Part shown: piece after piece, positions 23,936-35,084 of the stretch
How positions within the stretch are numbered: the stretch's first letter is position 1
Layout: every line of letters begins with the position of its first letter
Assembly (NCBI GenBank): GCA_026745465.1
Contig: JACYXH010000826.1
Location: 2,733,292-2,797,291, forward strand
DNA from: Lota lota
Lineage: Eukaryota > Chordata > Actinopteri > Gadiformes > Lotidae
Direction of reading: 5' to 3'
DNA: 64,000 nucleotides
Position numbers and translations under genes: made by a program
Notes under the pieces: model-generated
Databases searched by the model: none
Told to the model about the DNA's origin: nothing
Seen by the model: only the letters and a program-made list of their open reading frames with translations

Positions 23936-24069
23936 GAACTGGCCTGTCAGGCTGTTCCGCTAGCGCAGAGCGGCTCTATAAAATACAGGCAGAGGGCAGA
24001 GCGGTGACTTATGTGTATATCTAGTCTCTGTCAATATTTCTTGCTGTCTTCCTACCTCCATGATCCACC

Positions 24070-24076
24070 GCCCCCC

Positions 24077-24142
<66 letters not shown>

Positions 24143-24178
24143 CCCCCCCCCCCCCCCCCCCACCCCCCCCCCCCCCCC
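24070..24178 (+). repeat. Poly(C) tract of about 110 bp
   Basis: Nearly pure C with only three or four interruptions (A near 24077, T at 24140, A near 24162). An exceptional homopolymer for assembled DNA; the true length is uncertain. Confidence 0.9.
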
Positions 24179-24230
24179 GAATCCACCCCACCCCAACTCA
24201 CCCCACAACACCACACCACTGGCTCTCTGT

Positions 24231-24463
24231 CCCTCTCTCTCTCTCCAGCTCTCTCGGCCTGATGTGTGCTCTCTCTCTCCGTCTCTGTCTATCTGGGTCC
24301 AGCTGAGTGCTCACCTCCACAGGCCTCCAAATGGCTACTTCATCTCCGCCTGGGTCTCGCTCTCACTCTGTCTCTCTGTCTCTGTCTCTTTGTCTCTCTC
24401 TTTGTCATTCTGTCTCTTTCTCTGTCTCTCTCTATCTGTCTCCCTGTCTCTCTCTCTGTTTTT
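24231..24463 (+). repeat. CT-rich tracts
   Basis: TCTC/TCTG-rich sequence in two blocks (24231-24256 and 24359-24463) around a complex stretch at 24260-24355. Confidence 0.88.
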
Positions 24464-24479
24464 AAAGTGGAAAAAGTTA

Positions 24480-25010
24480 ACAGAGAGAGCTTAAGGGAGG
24501 ACGTTTATTTGGGGGGGGTCATTAAGGGCTTCCTGGCACTGGACTTGAAACATCTATATCGCCCAATCATGCAACCATTATGGTCCATTAGGTCTGTCAT
24601 AGTCGGCGTTGCAGTGAAATTCAATGATAAGTAGACGGTGAAAATCAGCCAGAGATGTCCCTTTTGAGACCCCCCACCTATATCACCTCACAATCATTGG
24701 TGTAGCAACATCCATCTGGAGGTACACTTTGTCATGTTTTCTTTCTCTGTTTTATTGAGCCCCAATGTGATTATATTGGTGTGTTCATCGTCCAATTACG
24801 TGTTGTTATTGTTGTCCATGATGGGGCTGTTTGGTTTTATTGACAGCCCATAAAGCAGGTCCTTCTCCTAGAGCGCACGGCTCGTTCACGTTTATCCTTT
24901 TACAATCGCACCCCAGATCCGTGTTTGTTGGTTTAATGGCCATGTAGGACTTACTAACTGTACGGCACATGAACACTGAAACGCAAACGCAATCACCACT
25001 TTGAATGGTG
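24480..25010. promoter_or_regulatory. Candidate conserved non-coding elements
   Basis: Two complex stretches (24480-24670 and 24775-25005) with AATCATGCAACCATTATGG, TCCAATTACGTG, GGTTTTATTGACAGCCCATAAAG and TTTAATGGCCATG. No protein signature. Regulatory reading is by composition. Confidence 0.28.
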
Positions 25011-25039
25011 TGTACATTATGTATATAATGCACATGCAT

Positions 25040-25730
25040 ACAGTGTATGTATGTGCATTATTGCCCTGTATGTGTATGTGTGTGTGTGTGTGTGTTTGGT
25101 CTTTTTGTGTATGTGTATGTGTATTTGCATATGCATGGTGTAATGTGTGTGAAAACACTGCAGGTGTGTGTTTGTGTGTGTGTGTGGGTATGTGTTCATG
25201 TCTGTGTATGTGTGTGTGTGTGTATGTGTACGTGTCTGTGTTCAAATCGATGTGTGTGCGTGTGTGTGTGTCTGCGTGTGTGTGTCTATGAATGTGTGTC
25301 TGTGTGGTGTGTGTGTGTGTTCATCTGTGTGTGTGTGTGTGTATGTGCATGTTTGTTCATGTATGTGTCAGTGTATGCGTGTGTGTTCATGTGTGTGTCA
25401 GTGTGTGCATGTGTGTTCATGTGTGTGTCAGTGTGTGCGTGTGTGTTCATGTTTGTGTGTGTGTGTGTGTGTGGGTATGTGTTCATGTCTGTGTATGTGT
25501 GTGTGTGTGTGTGTGTAAGTGTACATGTCTGTCTGTGTTCAAATCTATGTGTGTGTGCGTGTGTGTGTCTGTGCGTGTGTGTGTCTGTGAATGTGTGTGT
25601 CTGTGTGGTGTGTGTGTGTGTTCATCTGTGTGTGTGTGTGTGTGTGCGTGTGTGTTCATGTGTGTGTCAGTGTGTGCGTGCGTGTGTTCATGTGTGTGTC
25701 TGTGTGTGCGTGTGTGTGTTGCACCACAGT
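25040..25730 (+). repeat. TG-rich region carrying a tandem duplication of about 290 bp
   Basis: TG/TGTA/TGCG repeats. Landmark words recur: GGGTATGTGTTCATGTCTGT at 25186 and 25473, and GTTCAAATC at 25240 and 25537, in the same order. About 290 bp was therefore duplicated in tandem. Smaller 30-bp GTTCATGTGTGTGTCAG units lie in between. Confidence 0.88.
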
Positions 25731-25734
25731 GTGT

Positions 25735-26440
25735 TTACTCTTCGCCCCAGTACAGAAGCACCGGGTGGTGTTCTGATTTATTCATGTGGTCCCAGGGAGA
25801 CTCCCACCTCCTCTTCCTCACTTGGCATGGCGTCGTATCCTGGATCAGGCCTGGGGAGACCTGGTCTATGGAGGGGTAGGGTAGGGGGCTGGGGGGGTAG
25901 GAGGCTAGACATCTTGCAGATACCCTACCCCAGTCCAGGGCCACCTCACACCCACCGTTCCACCGCTGCTCTACATTTGATGGATGTTCAGGAAAACCAT
26001 TGAAACTTCTTACCAAACATTTAAGAATATAACAAATGTTACTTTTTTATTTGATGGTTTTGTACATCCTTTTTTGTTCTTTTCTTTAATTGAAGGTTTT
26101 TGTTGTCTCAGACAGATCTTTGACTGGCTAGACCATTTTGTATTAACGTTGAATTGTTATTTTTTTTATTGTTGTTGGCAGCCAATCTTTATTAGTTATT
26201 GGAGCCAAACCTGCCTCCATCTAGTGATGATAATGGCGGCTCTATATTCTATATATTGTGACCATAATGGTTCCCAACAACACCCAGGCCTCATGCCTCC
26301 TGAGTATGACCAGGGAGACACGCAGACACATTTCTTCTGAAATCAAACGCAACTTATTTATTCTTACAAACACCTTTCCTCACGAAAAATAAATAAATAA
26401 AGTTAAATCCTCATCCATCTCCATGACTTCCTATGTCAGT
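25735..26440. other. Non-coding stretch
   Basis: Unique sequence, no recognised gene or element; AT-rich from 25990. Confidence 0.45.
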
Positions 26441-26459
26441 TTCATTCTATTTCCCCTCG

Positions 26460-26640
26460 CCCTTCTCTCTCCCTCTCACACGCTCTCTTTTTCTCTCTTA
26501 CTCTGCTTTTCCCTCTTTCTCTTTTTTTCTCTCTCTTATTCTCTCTCTCCCTCTCTCTCGTATTCTCTCCCTCCCTCTCTTACTTTCCCTCTCTCTCTCT
26601 CTCTCTCTCTCCCCCCTGCCTCTCCGTCTCTCCCCCTGTG
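26460..26640 (+). repeat. CT-rich tract
   Basis: Polypyrimidine CT/CCT/TTT sequence with a pure (CT)n core at about 26589-26611. Confidence 0.92.
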
Positions 26641-26669
26641 TCTCTGTTCTTTGTTTACACCTCTCCCCT

Positions 26670-26825
26670 GCTCTGTGTGGTGGCTCAGGGAGCGGTAACT
26701 GAAGTGTCACTTGTCATTATTGGTGTAATTCAGTAATCCGTCATCGTGCGCTGGCTGTATGCAGCGCATTATATGGCCGCCCAGCAGGTGCTCCACGCAC
26801 CGAAGTGGAGGGTCGATTTGACACG
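26670..26825. promoter_or_regulatory. Candidate conserved non-coding element
   Basis: Complex sequence with CATTATTGGTGTAATTCAGT, AATCCGTCATCGTGCGCTGG and GCGCATTATATGGCCGCC between a CT and a TG array. Confidence 0.28.
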
Positions 26826-26908
26826 CACACACGCGGGCGAGGGAGAGTGAGTGAGAGAGAGCGAGAGCGAGGGCTGACGTGAGATGGGGCAGGCTGCCCC
26901 GCTCTCTG

Positions 26909-27031
26909 GGTGTGTGTGTGTGTGTGTGTGTGGGTGTGTGTGTGTGTGTATGTGTGTGTCATTGAGAGAAAGTGTGCAGGAAAGAGATGGAAGAGTAGAG
27001 AGAACCAGAAATTGATTTGTCTGGGCGTGTG

Positions 27032-27082
<51 letters not shown>

Positions 27083-27085
27083 ACA
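26909..27085 (+). repeat. (TG)n microsatellite pair
   Basis: TG cores at 26909-26958 and 27026-27078, separated by purine-rich sequence. Confidence 0.95.
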
Positions 27086-27089
27086 CATA

Positions 27090-28195
27090 TACGCAAACTC
27101 ATACGCATGCACACAGATGTATGTTTGAGAAACAAGGAGGTCCAAGTTGCCGGTCTAGACAAGTCGCTCCCTTAGAGGAGGTGACTAGAGGAGTAGAGAG
27201 GAGGAGGTCAGAGGAGGAGCAGCCGTAGGAGTGTGGACACACCTGAGAGAATATACAATTAACTGCTGCAACAATAAAAAGAAGCAGAGCATATATGACC
27301 AACTTACTTCATCAATGAGTAACTTGCAAATGCTATTTGAGTAGCTATTGTCAATTATCTGTAATTATATTAATTATATGTAATTGTGTGGTATGCCAAC
27401 CTGGCTTTGGGCAATTCAGAGACTAATTGTAGGTTAGTCCACTTAAGAAAAATATGTATGAACACAATAACTATAATTTAAGGCTACTTTATTCAAACGC
27501 AATGAACTCTGGGTAAGATAGTAATTTGTGTGAGGACTGTGAGAGAGATGGGGTAAGGGTTGATGATGCTGCGCCACCCCCCTGTGTCTTTACCAACTGC
27601 TATGTGTATAGAGGCGCTCACCTCTGTGTACTCCGTGGGCACACAATTCCAAATCCAGCTACCACTGTAAGTGTTTTAAACGCTTCAAATGATGTAAATG
27701 ACACCATGCTGCATACCGAGCCCTGAGCAGCGTAGATGGCATCCAGCATGATTACAGTTACATCTGAGTTTTTTTTAGCTCGTCCCTCTCAATATCTTAT
27801 TTGGTTTGCCTCCCACAACTGCCATTTTCATTGTTACAATCGCCAATTACTTTGGAGATTTATAAATAGGCCTACCATATGAGTGACTAGAGTCTGAATA
27901 ATAATATTTTACAATTAAAGGTCTGAATGAAGGTCTGACGCTATAGCAGTTAATGAGTAGGTATAGCCATGTGTATTTTGACCAAGTTGTCATAATAAAT
28001 AGGCCTAATTGTTAATAAGGCCTATTCGCGATATGCCAATGGCTATACATGAGATAAATATTCCAAATTATTTATAGATATTATCATACCTTTCTTGATA
28101 GAGAGTGATCGATTTTTTGTTGTTGTTGCTAAAACTCGTGTGATTGCTGATAACATCCGTTCATTTAAATGGCTAAATGTTATTGCATTTTCTTG
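27090..28195. other. Non-coding stretch
   Basis: Unique AT-rich sequence with TAGGCCTA at 27867 and 28000. No gene recognised. Confidence 0.5.
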
Positions 28196-28199
28196 AAAC

Positions 28200-28418
28200 T
28201 TAACGCGCGTGTGTTGTTCTTTTCTTCCTTCTCGCTATAAAGCGAGTTGCCGGGAGTTCGCTACGCGCCGTTTCCGTTATTGAGGGAGGGCGGCGGCAGC
28301 GGGTTGATGAGCTTAGTGTGAACTTCAAACAAACGGAAAATATCACGGGCCGATCCTGCGGCGGCTGGTACCACTAAAGGCAATGAACAACACACTGTGA
28401 GACATTGATAACATTGTC

Positions 28419-28420
<2 letters not shown>
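28200..28420. promoter_or_regulatory. Candidate CpG-rich element (possible alternative promoter)
   Basis: AACGCGCGTG, GCGAGTTGCCGGGAGTTCGC, TACGCGCCG, GGGCGGCGGCAGCGGG and CCTGCGGCGGCTGG lie within 180 bases of otherwise AT-rich DNA. Such islands often mark promoters or developmental enhancers. No clean donor was found. Confidence 0.3.

Positions 28421-28421
<1 letters not shown>

Positions 28422-28508
<87 letters not shown>
28422..28508 (+). repeat. (CT)n microsatellite
   Basis: Pure CT of about 80 bp, ending in TTTCTCTCTTT. Confidence 0.97.
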
Positions 28509-28509
<1 letters not shown>

Positions 28510-28796
28510 TTGCGAAATAGCCCATCAATCACTGTATCGGTTTTTTCTGTGGTTCTGTCATTCTTTTTCAACTACATATTATCACCTTTTAAAAAAAGAA
28601 AAGAAAAGAAAACTCGCAATTAGTCCATCTAAATTTGAGTCACACCTCACGTTCACTTGACTTACACTTCAATGGAAGAGAACGATGTGTTGTATGGACA
28701 CACCACTTTTGAAGATAATTGTCTACACTCTACAAACAACTTTGAACAATACAGGCTATACTCTACCCCTTTGAAAAGATCACACAAGGTGAGTGG

Positions 28797-28816
28797 GGGG
28801 GGGGGGGGGGGGGGGG
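28797..28816 (+). repeat. Poly(G) tract
   Basis: GTGAGTG followed by about 20 G. Confidence 0.95.
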
Positions 28817-28995
28817 TTGACTGCTGGACCATACGTGACTCCGCAGCATGACGTCCCTCGGGAGATTAATGGTGTGGGTTGAGATATGGGGGCAGAACAG
28901 ACACTGCTTTGGCCCCGCACTTAATCATCATCATTATATCAACGCCTGTTCCGCAAGGGAGACACGGGTGAGCCTGGAAAAGTGTAATGAAGTAG

Positions 28996-29126
28996 AAAGG
29001 AAGGAAGGAAGGAAGGAAGGAAGGAAGGAGGGAGGGAGGGAGGGAGGGAGGGAGGGAGGGAGGGAGGGAGGGAGGGAGGGAGGGAGGGAGGGAGGGAGGG
29101 AGGGAGGGAGGGAGGGAGGGAGGGAG
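28996..29126 (+). repeat. (GGAA)7 passing into a long (GGGA)n array
   Basis: Seven GGAA units at 28999-29026, then about 25 GGAG units to 29126. GGAA is the ETS core site; the G triplets allow quadruplex formation. Confidence 0.97.
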
Positions 29127-29129
29127 TGT

Positions 29130-30359
29130 GGCATGAGGAGACAAGACGTGTGGTGGTGGGCTGGTTGTGGAGGAGGAGGAGGGGTGAATTATTACTGTAG
29201 CCATTTGAGTGGATGGAAGAGGCGAAAAAGAGAAAGAGATGGCAGTGGCATGTTGGGCGCAAAAAAAAGAGAAGAAGATGAGAGTTGAGCCCGAAGGTGT
29301 GCAGGAGAGGGAGAGAGGGATGATGAATGTGTGTGGAACAGGGATGAGAGACGGAGCAGCATGAAAGAGTTTGCTGTGAAGGGTGGCGTATGCGGCCCCG
29401 CTCAGGGAATGATGAAACGTTAATTAAAGTAAACGAGCTACCTGAGCTCCCAGACTAACCCCTTGTCACCCTCTGTCAGCAGACGGACTGAACCAACGGG
29501 GAGGGGGTAAGCCTAAATGGAAATTTGGGTGAAAAAGGGAGAACTTGGATAATCCAGCAGTGGCTTTCTCTTGGGACCGAAAATTCGCGTAATGACTGAT
29601 AGTGTGAAGCACTACCACAAAGTTGGTGTCGTAGGGCGTACAGTAGGCCTATAGCCAGTAGAGGCCTGCATGGTAATTGGACAAACATATTTGTTCAAAA
29701 CTCTTCCTGTCCCCACTCAAAGCTCACTCTGCAAATAATATGGTAATTAATAAAAAAACAAAAAAAAAAATATATATATAATTATTGTAGACTTAATATC
29801 TAAGCAAAAAACATAAGCATCGCGATCTTGTTATTGATATAAGGCCTAACCCTATATTTCTAAATTCGAATTTCTTTAAATATTATCAGAATTCTGTTTA
29901 ATTATTTTAAGGACGAGATAATTTTAATTATGACTGCGCGACAACATTACGAATTTAAAATCGATGCCGTTTTGTTGTGGGCCAAACGATCATTGGCTAC
30001 ACCGTATAGCCAATAATAATATACTTTTTTTTCTGCACATTATGGATATTTATTTCACGAGCAGTCCATACATTTGCAATCACCTTTGTTGTTTTTCCTA
30101 ACGCTCATATTCATTCAATTAATCTTAGGGCTAATTTGTTTATACTATTTATTTATTTTTTTAACTTTGTTTCGCTATCACTCTCCGTTTTTTCATCTCT
30201 CTCCAACGATTATCCTGCCGTCTAATTAGAAATCGATACGGCTGGGCCGGCGGGTATTTGCAATGTGTTTGTGGACGTTGAGGACAATTCCCCGGATAGA
30301 ATGAGAGAAAGAAGAGAGAGAGAGAAAGATCGTAAGAGGAAACGGTGCGCGCACTCTGT

Positions 30360-30360
<1 letters not shown>
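29130..30360. other. Non-coding stretch
   Basis: A complex part at 29380-29480 (GAAACGTTAATTAAAGTAAA) and AT-rich sequence at 29690-30180. TAGGCCTA at 29644. No gene recognised. Confidence 0.45.

Positions 30361-30362
<2 letters not shown>

Positions 30363-30447
<85 letters not shown>
30363..30447 (+). repeat. (CA)n microsatellite
   Basis: Pure AC of about 85 bp. Confidence 0.97.
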
Positions 30448-30449
<2 letters not shown>

Positions 30450-30837
30450 TTTAGTATTCTGACAGCCAACTTTACAGCTCGCAGCTATTCTTTTTAAAAG
30501 CCAGTAAAAAAGTGGGGAAGGAGAAAATGAAAAGAATATCATTTTTAACGACTGACGCATGGGATTTCGACTGAATTATAGAGGAGAGGTTCAACGCCTT
30601 TTCAGAAAACAAACAAATGTTATTTAGGCTATAGGGCTAGCGGGAAAGCATTTGTATATGGGTATTACTCACGATTGTGAACAACACAGAAAAATAAATG
30701 GGCCTAACAATACAACTGCTAATACAAATAATACTAATAGGTCTACATTAAATATCATCAAAACAATGTTGTTGTTGTTTTTGTCGTTGTTGGAAGGAGT
30801 GTCCTTCTGGTCAGGGTTTAACTCTGAGGCCGATGTG

Positions 30838-31030
30838 TTTTCTTACTCTCCGTCCCGCGCGGCTGAGGCGGTCTGTGCCTCTCCTCGTGTCGGCCTGATT
30901 CCGATGCCGACCCGGTGTCTCTTCCGCTCGGCGCGTCCCGCGGAGAGGAATCGGTCGAGGCAACGGGTTAGCGCCATTACCCAAGCAATCGAACCTAACC
31001 GAATTACGGAGCACCAGATGCTGCGCTGAA
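30838..31030. promoter_or_regulatory. Candidate CpG-rich element
   Basis: Dense CpG (CCGTCCCGCGCGGCTGAGGC, GCTCGGCGCGTCCCGCGGAG) inside AT-rich DNA. The overlapping 125-residue ORF has no recognisable domain, so a regulatory island is more likely than an exon. Confidence 0.3.
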
Positions 31031-31039
31031 AATAAAAAA

Positions 31040-31450
31040 AATAAAACTGTGTTCAGAGTGAAAAAGGAATAAGAGCTCGTACTTTTATTAGTTTAGCCTA
31101 CACACACACCACTGTGTTTACCGTATGCGCTCCGGTCTTATTGGCTCGCCCATAATCACCTTTATGGGTTGTTTTCCCCCCGTGTTATGTGTTGATTTGA
31201 AATGAGATGCAGTCTTCCCCGCGTTATTGTGTTTTGTTTCGTATAGGCCTGTGCTGGTGCTGTTTCTCCCGCCCTAGTCCCTCTCTGCCTGGGATTGGGA
31301 GGTGTTACTGTATAGGAAGTGTCATATTGGGGAATACGCTGCGTGTCACCCACACTGCCCGACGAGAAGGCAAAAGTTGTGTACCCTCATTGTTGCTTCA
31401 TATTTCGTCAGCCTCTATGATGTTTAACTTTGGCAAAACTATAATATCTG
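31040..31450. other. Non-coding stretch
   Basis: Unique sequence with GGCTCGCCCATAATCACC and TTATGGGTTG. No supported exon. Confidence 0.4.
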
Positions 31451-31453
31451 CCG

Positions 31454-31542
31454 TGTGTGTATGTGTGTGTGTGTGCGCGCGCGCGCGAGCGATTGTGTGT
31501 GTGTGTGTGCGCGCGCGCGTCTGTGTGTGTGCGTGTTTCCAT
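31454..31542 (+). repeat. (TG)n with two CG runs
   Basis: TG repeats interrupted by GCGCGCGCGCGCGAGCG and GCGCGCGCG. A strong Z-DNA-type alternating sequence. Confidence 0.95.
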
Positions 31543-31805
31543 AGTTGTGGTCGTTTTGGAGGCAGTCCTTGCCTTTCTGTCAGTACATCTCTCCATCTCC
31601 GTGCGCTCATTAAACGTCCCTCTCTCTCCCCACAGTTCCCCGCGTGCTTTTTGCTTCGACTCCCGCCCTTCTTCCTTCGCGCCTCGCGCTCCCCTTGCCT
31701 ATGGCTATATGCTCGTGAAAAATGTGTTTACAAAACTCGCTCTCTCGCAGATCAAACCACGCAAAAGAATCAAAGACTTTGGAGAGAGGAGGGGTGGAGA
31801 GAAGT

Positions 31806-31851
31806 GTGTGCGTGTGTGCGTGTGCGCGCATGTGTGTATGTGTGTGTGTGT

Positions 31852-31881
<30 letters not shown>
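31806..31881 (+). repeat. (TG)n-Gn compound tract
   Basis: TG repeats ending in about 28-30 G, then AGAAGGG. Confidence 0.96.
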
Positions 31882-31882
<1 letters not shown>

Positions 31883-32280
31883 GAAGGGAGTGTAGAGGAG
31901 AGGAGATTCTGTTATTTTTTCCTTCTGTGTGGATGTGTCTCCATGCCTTCTTTGGTAATGCAATATTTTTAAAGCCCCAAACAACTATTTGTATTTCACT
32001 TTTAAACATGAGTGAATGCAGTATTGATGTCTCCTTCTCTCTGCTCACGCAATGCTGGCTGACATAGTAACATAGTGCAACAGTGTAAGAACTTATAAAA
32101 AAAAGTGTATAAGGATAAGTCGTTTTAAGCATGGTATTTGGGCCGCCGGTAAAGATAGCAGCAGCACCTCGTTTGTCGTCTGAAGATTATAGAGATATTA
32201 TTCAAAAAAAGGATTATCAAAAAAGAACGGGAAAACAAATTGTGCTTCTGTGCTTGTCTTAAACCCCATCAGCTGAAGGT

Positions 32281-32610
32281 GGAATCAAAGGAGACGGTGG
32301 ATGAAGGGGGCAGAGAGGAGAAAGACAAAAAAGGACTCACAGTTGACGAAGGGCGAGGGAAGAGACAAGTGTCAGGGAGAGAGAGAGGGAGAGAGAGAGA
32401 GAGAGGGAGGGAGGGAGGGAGAGAGAGGCAGACAGACAGGCCAGGGGAGCGATTATAGCAGGGTTTATGTATGAGCTATTGATTGAGTCGGTGGTGACTT
32501 CTTGAGTGGTTAATTCGGGAAGTGAGAGCGATAGAGAGAGTAACTCACTGACCATGGGAGGGAGGGAGGCTGCAGAGAGGAGGGAGGGACGAGGAGGGAA
32601 CGAGGCGTCT
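32281..32610 (+). repeat. Purine-rich block with (GA)n
   Basis: GA and GGGA words, densest at 32375-32430 and 32551-32600. Confidence 0.85.
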
Positions 32611-32734
32611 CTTACAAGTACATTTCCTCTCCAGGTGAAACGGCCAAACGGCGGCTATTCTTTGGAAACAAATTGCAGAATAATCGCTTCAATTAGGCTG
32701 TACAAGACATTCATTGCAGTCCACCCTTTTCATT

Positions 32735-33012
32735 TCAGGGTGCCACAGCAGTTGGCACCGCTGCCTCTCAGTGACAGCAAGAAGGTGCAGGGGTTCGAAC
32801 CCCCCGGGGTACCTTTCTGTGTGGACTTTGTCTCCCCATGTCCACGTGGCTTTCCTCCGGGTGCTCCGGTTTCCTCCCACACCACAAATACATGCAAGTT
32901 AACACTCCTGGCCTGCCCATAACCAAAGCACTACATCTCGAGTTTGTTCCCGGAGAGATAGGACAGGTTAAATGCAGAGAATGAATTTCCCCACCGGGAT
33001 TAATAAAGTATA
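32735..33012 (+). mobile_element. tRNA-derived SINE (retroposon)
   Basis: GGTGCCACAGCAGTTGGCAC resembles a decayed A-box region and GGTTCGAAC at 32792 is a perfect Pol III B box. It is followed by the core TTTCTGTGTGGACTTTGTC, TTTCCTCCGGGTGCTCCGG and TTTCCTCCCACACC, common in fish retroposons. The right end, CCGGGATTAATAAAGTATA, is the tail type shared with L2-clade LINEs. Family name not assigned. Confidence 0.75.
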
Positions 33013-33094
33013 TAATTATCATCATTAGTATTATCATTATTTGTTTGTTGGTTTTTTAGAAGATACATTCACCTGCAAATTGCGTGCGCGCGCA

Positions 33095-33200
<106 letters not shown>

Positions 33201-33434
33201 TCACGGTGGATGTGTGCTTCCAGATGAGTGAAGGTCCGCTCGCCGGCGCAGTTTCTTTTCCTATTTCTCGCTCCCCTCTCATCTCTCTCGCGGAGGTTTT
33301 GATCTCTCAGCCACGAGATCAAAGGCGCTCTCTGGCTATTAGTCAGCGCGAGCCATTGATCCCTCATCGATCCGTGCGAGACACAGCCGCCCCGTGAACA
33401 CCGTACGAGGCTCCCCAAAGCTCTCTCGCGCGTC

Positions 33435-33541
<107 letters not shown>

Positions 33542-33554
33542 CAAAGGGGGGCAA

Positions 33555-33585
33555 AGTGTGTGCGTGCGTGCATCTGTGTGTACGT

Positions 33586-33615
<30 letters not shown>
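33555..33615 (+). repeat. GT-rich to Gn compound tract
   Basis: GTGTGCGTGCGTGCATCTGT followed by GTGTACGT and about 32 G. Confidence 0.95.
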
Positions 33616-33616
<1 letters not shown>

Positions 33617-33619
33617 ATT

Positions 33620-34900
33620 TTACACCGGCGCGGGTAGAGCCAAGCTCAAGCTTTTTCTTTGCCGCGGGACATGAAACAATGAGGCTCGAGCCGGTTTTAA
33701 TAAAGCGCGCTTTCCCTCCTTTCAACTCTGGCGCGAGGCGAACGAGCCGGCAGCGGAGAGCGATCGATAATTAATGACGATGAATAATTTAACCCTATCG
33801 ATTGATATTTTTTTCTTCCCCTTTTTTGCCTTATTTTCCTTATTTCTTAATGTTGGTGTTCCATGTACCTTATCATTCACACAAATCCACATTCGTCCAC
33901 ATCCACACACTCATCCCTTCATAAGCTTGTTGGGGCCCGCTATAATTCTTCCAGTTGTAATTATTAGACTCGCTGAACTTCTTTTACCAAAATAAAGGTT
34001 TAGGCAGATGACCAATACAAATATAAAGGCCTATACCACGCCATATTTTTGCATTCATAAATATTCTATTTTTTATTTTTAGGAAATTGTGCTTTGAAGC
34101 TAGGGAATATCTTGGTCCAGGCACTATCCAGGACTAACAGTTTCTCTGTGAGGTTTCATGAAGCCAAGTGTCATGCGAGTGGTCTTTATATTCTACTCTG
34201 TCATGCTAAAAGCCTTATGTTGCAGGAAGTTTAGGACATTTCATGATTTAATGATGAGTCTTTCAGAACCAATGAAATCAGCGTGTAGGTGATTGGCATG
34301 AGATTGGCCAATCACCAAATAGGTGATTGGCATGAGATGGATGTAACCAAACTTAAGTTTAGTGTAAACAATCATTTAGAATGCATGTGTATGTGTAATG
34401 TAACTATGACTTTAGGACTAAGATACATATTTACCTGTTAGTGTCTAGACCTGTTCTCAAAGGGTTTTCTTTCAACGATAGTGACTCATTTTTGCCCAAA
34501 CATGTATCTTATACCAGACTGCTACCATTTTTTGACTGTGACAATGTCACTGAATTAATGTACAAGCATGCCCTTATCGACCATGTCTGGGCTGAACCAG
34601 AATCTCCCAAATTAATCTCATGTGCTGATAAGACAACATTCACCATCACATTACAATAACATTTAATAGTGAGGTTTGAAATACAACCAAATGACAAGAG
34701 AGGCAAGTCTGTATTCCCTCTTCCTGACCATAACCCCCCTCCACATACCACCACCATCACCAACACAACCACCACCACCTCCTCCACCACCACCACTACA
34801 CCGCCTCCATCCCATCTTCTGGTTTTTTCCCTGCTCCCTGGCTCTCCCGCTACCCTAACAAACCCATTGCAGAGTCCCTCTGTTCTTGCACCCCGAGGCT
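33620..34900. other. Non-coding stretch
   Basis: A CpG-bearing part at 33625-33775 (ACCGGCGCGGG, GGCGCGAGGCGAACGAGCCG), then AT-rich unique sequence. An ACC-rich tract lies at 34740-34810. A small direct repeat (AGGTGATTGGCATGAGAT) occurs at 34287 and 34321. No gene recognised. Confidence 0.45.
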
Positions 34901-34914
34901 GACCAGTGTGTCAG

Positions 34915-35080
34915 AGCTAACCAGGGAGAGGAACAGAGAGGAGGGGAGAGATGGGGCGAGTCAGGGAAGGCAGAGACAGACAGAGAGAGAGACAGAGCGA
35001 GAGGGAGTGAGAGAAAGAGAGGACGAGAGAGAGGGAGATAGCGAGGTAGAGAGAGAAGGAGGGAGAGAGAGAGAGAGGGT
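34915..35080 (+). repeat. Purine-rich block
   Basis: GAGA/GACA/GGGA words, nearly pure A/G at 34970-35078. Confidence 0.85.
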
Positions 35081-35084
35081 TTCA

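Noticed and set aside
24011..24494. Poly-Pro and poly-Gly ORFs over the C tract
   Set aside because: Homopolymer artefact.
30652..31029. 125-residue ORF over a CpG island
   Set aside because: No family signature; the opposite strand is open too. Treated as a CpG-rich element.
31207..32067. 286-residue ORF, the second longest in the window
   Set aside because: Runs through TG, CG and G tracts; composition changes with each repeat and there is no recognisable domain or splice-supported structure.
32735..32812. A functional tRNA gene suggested by the perfect B box
   Set aside because: No cloverleaf can be completed, and the SINE core and tail follow directly.
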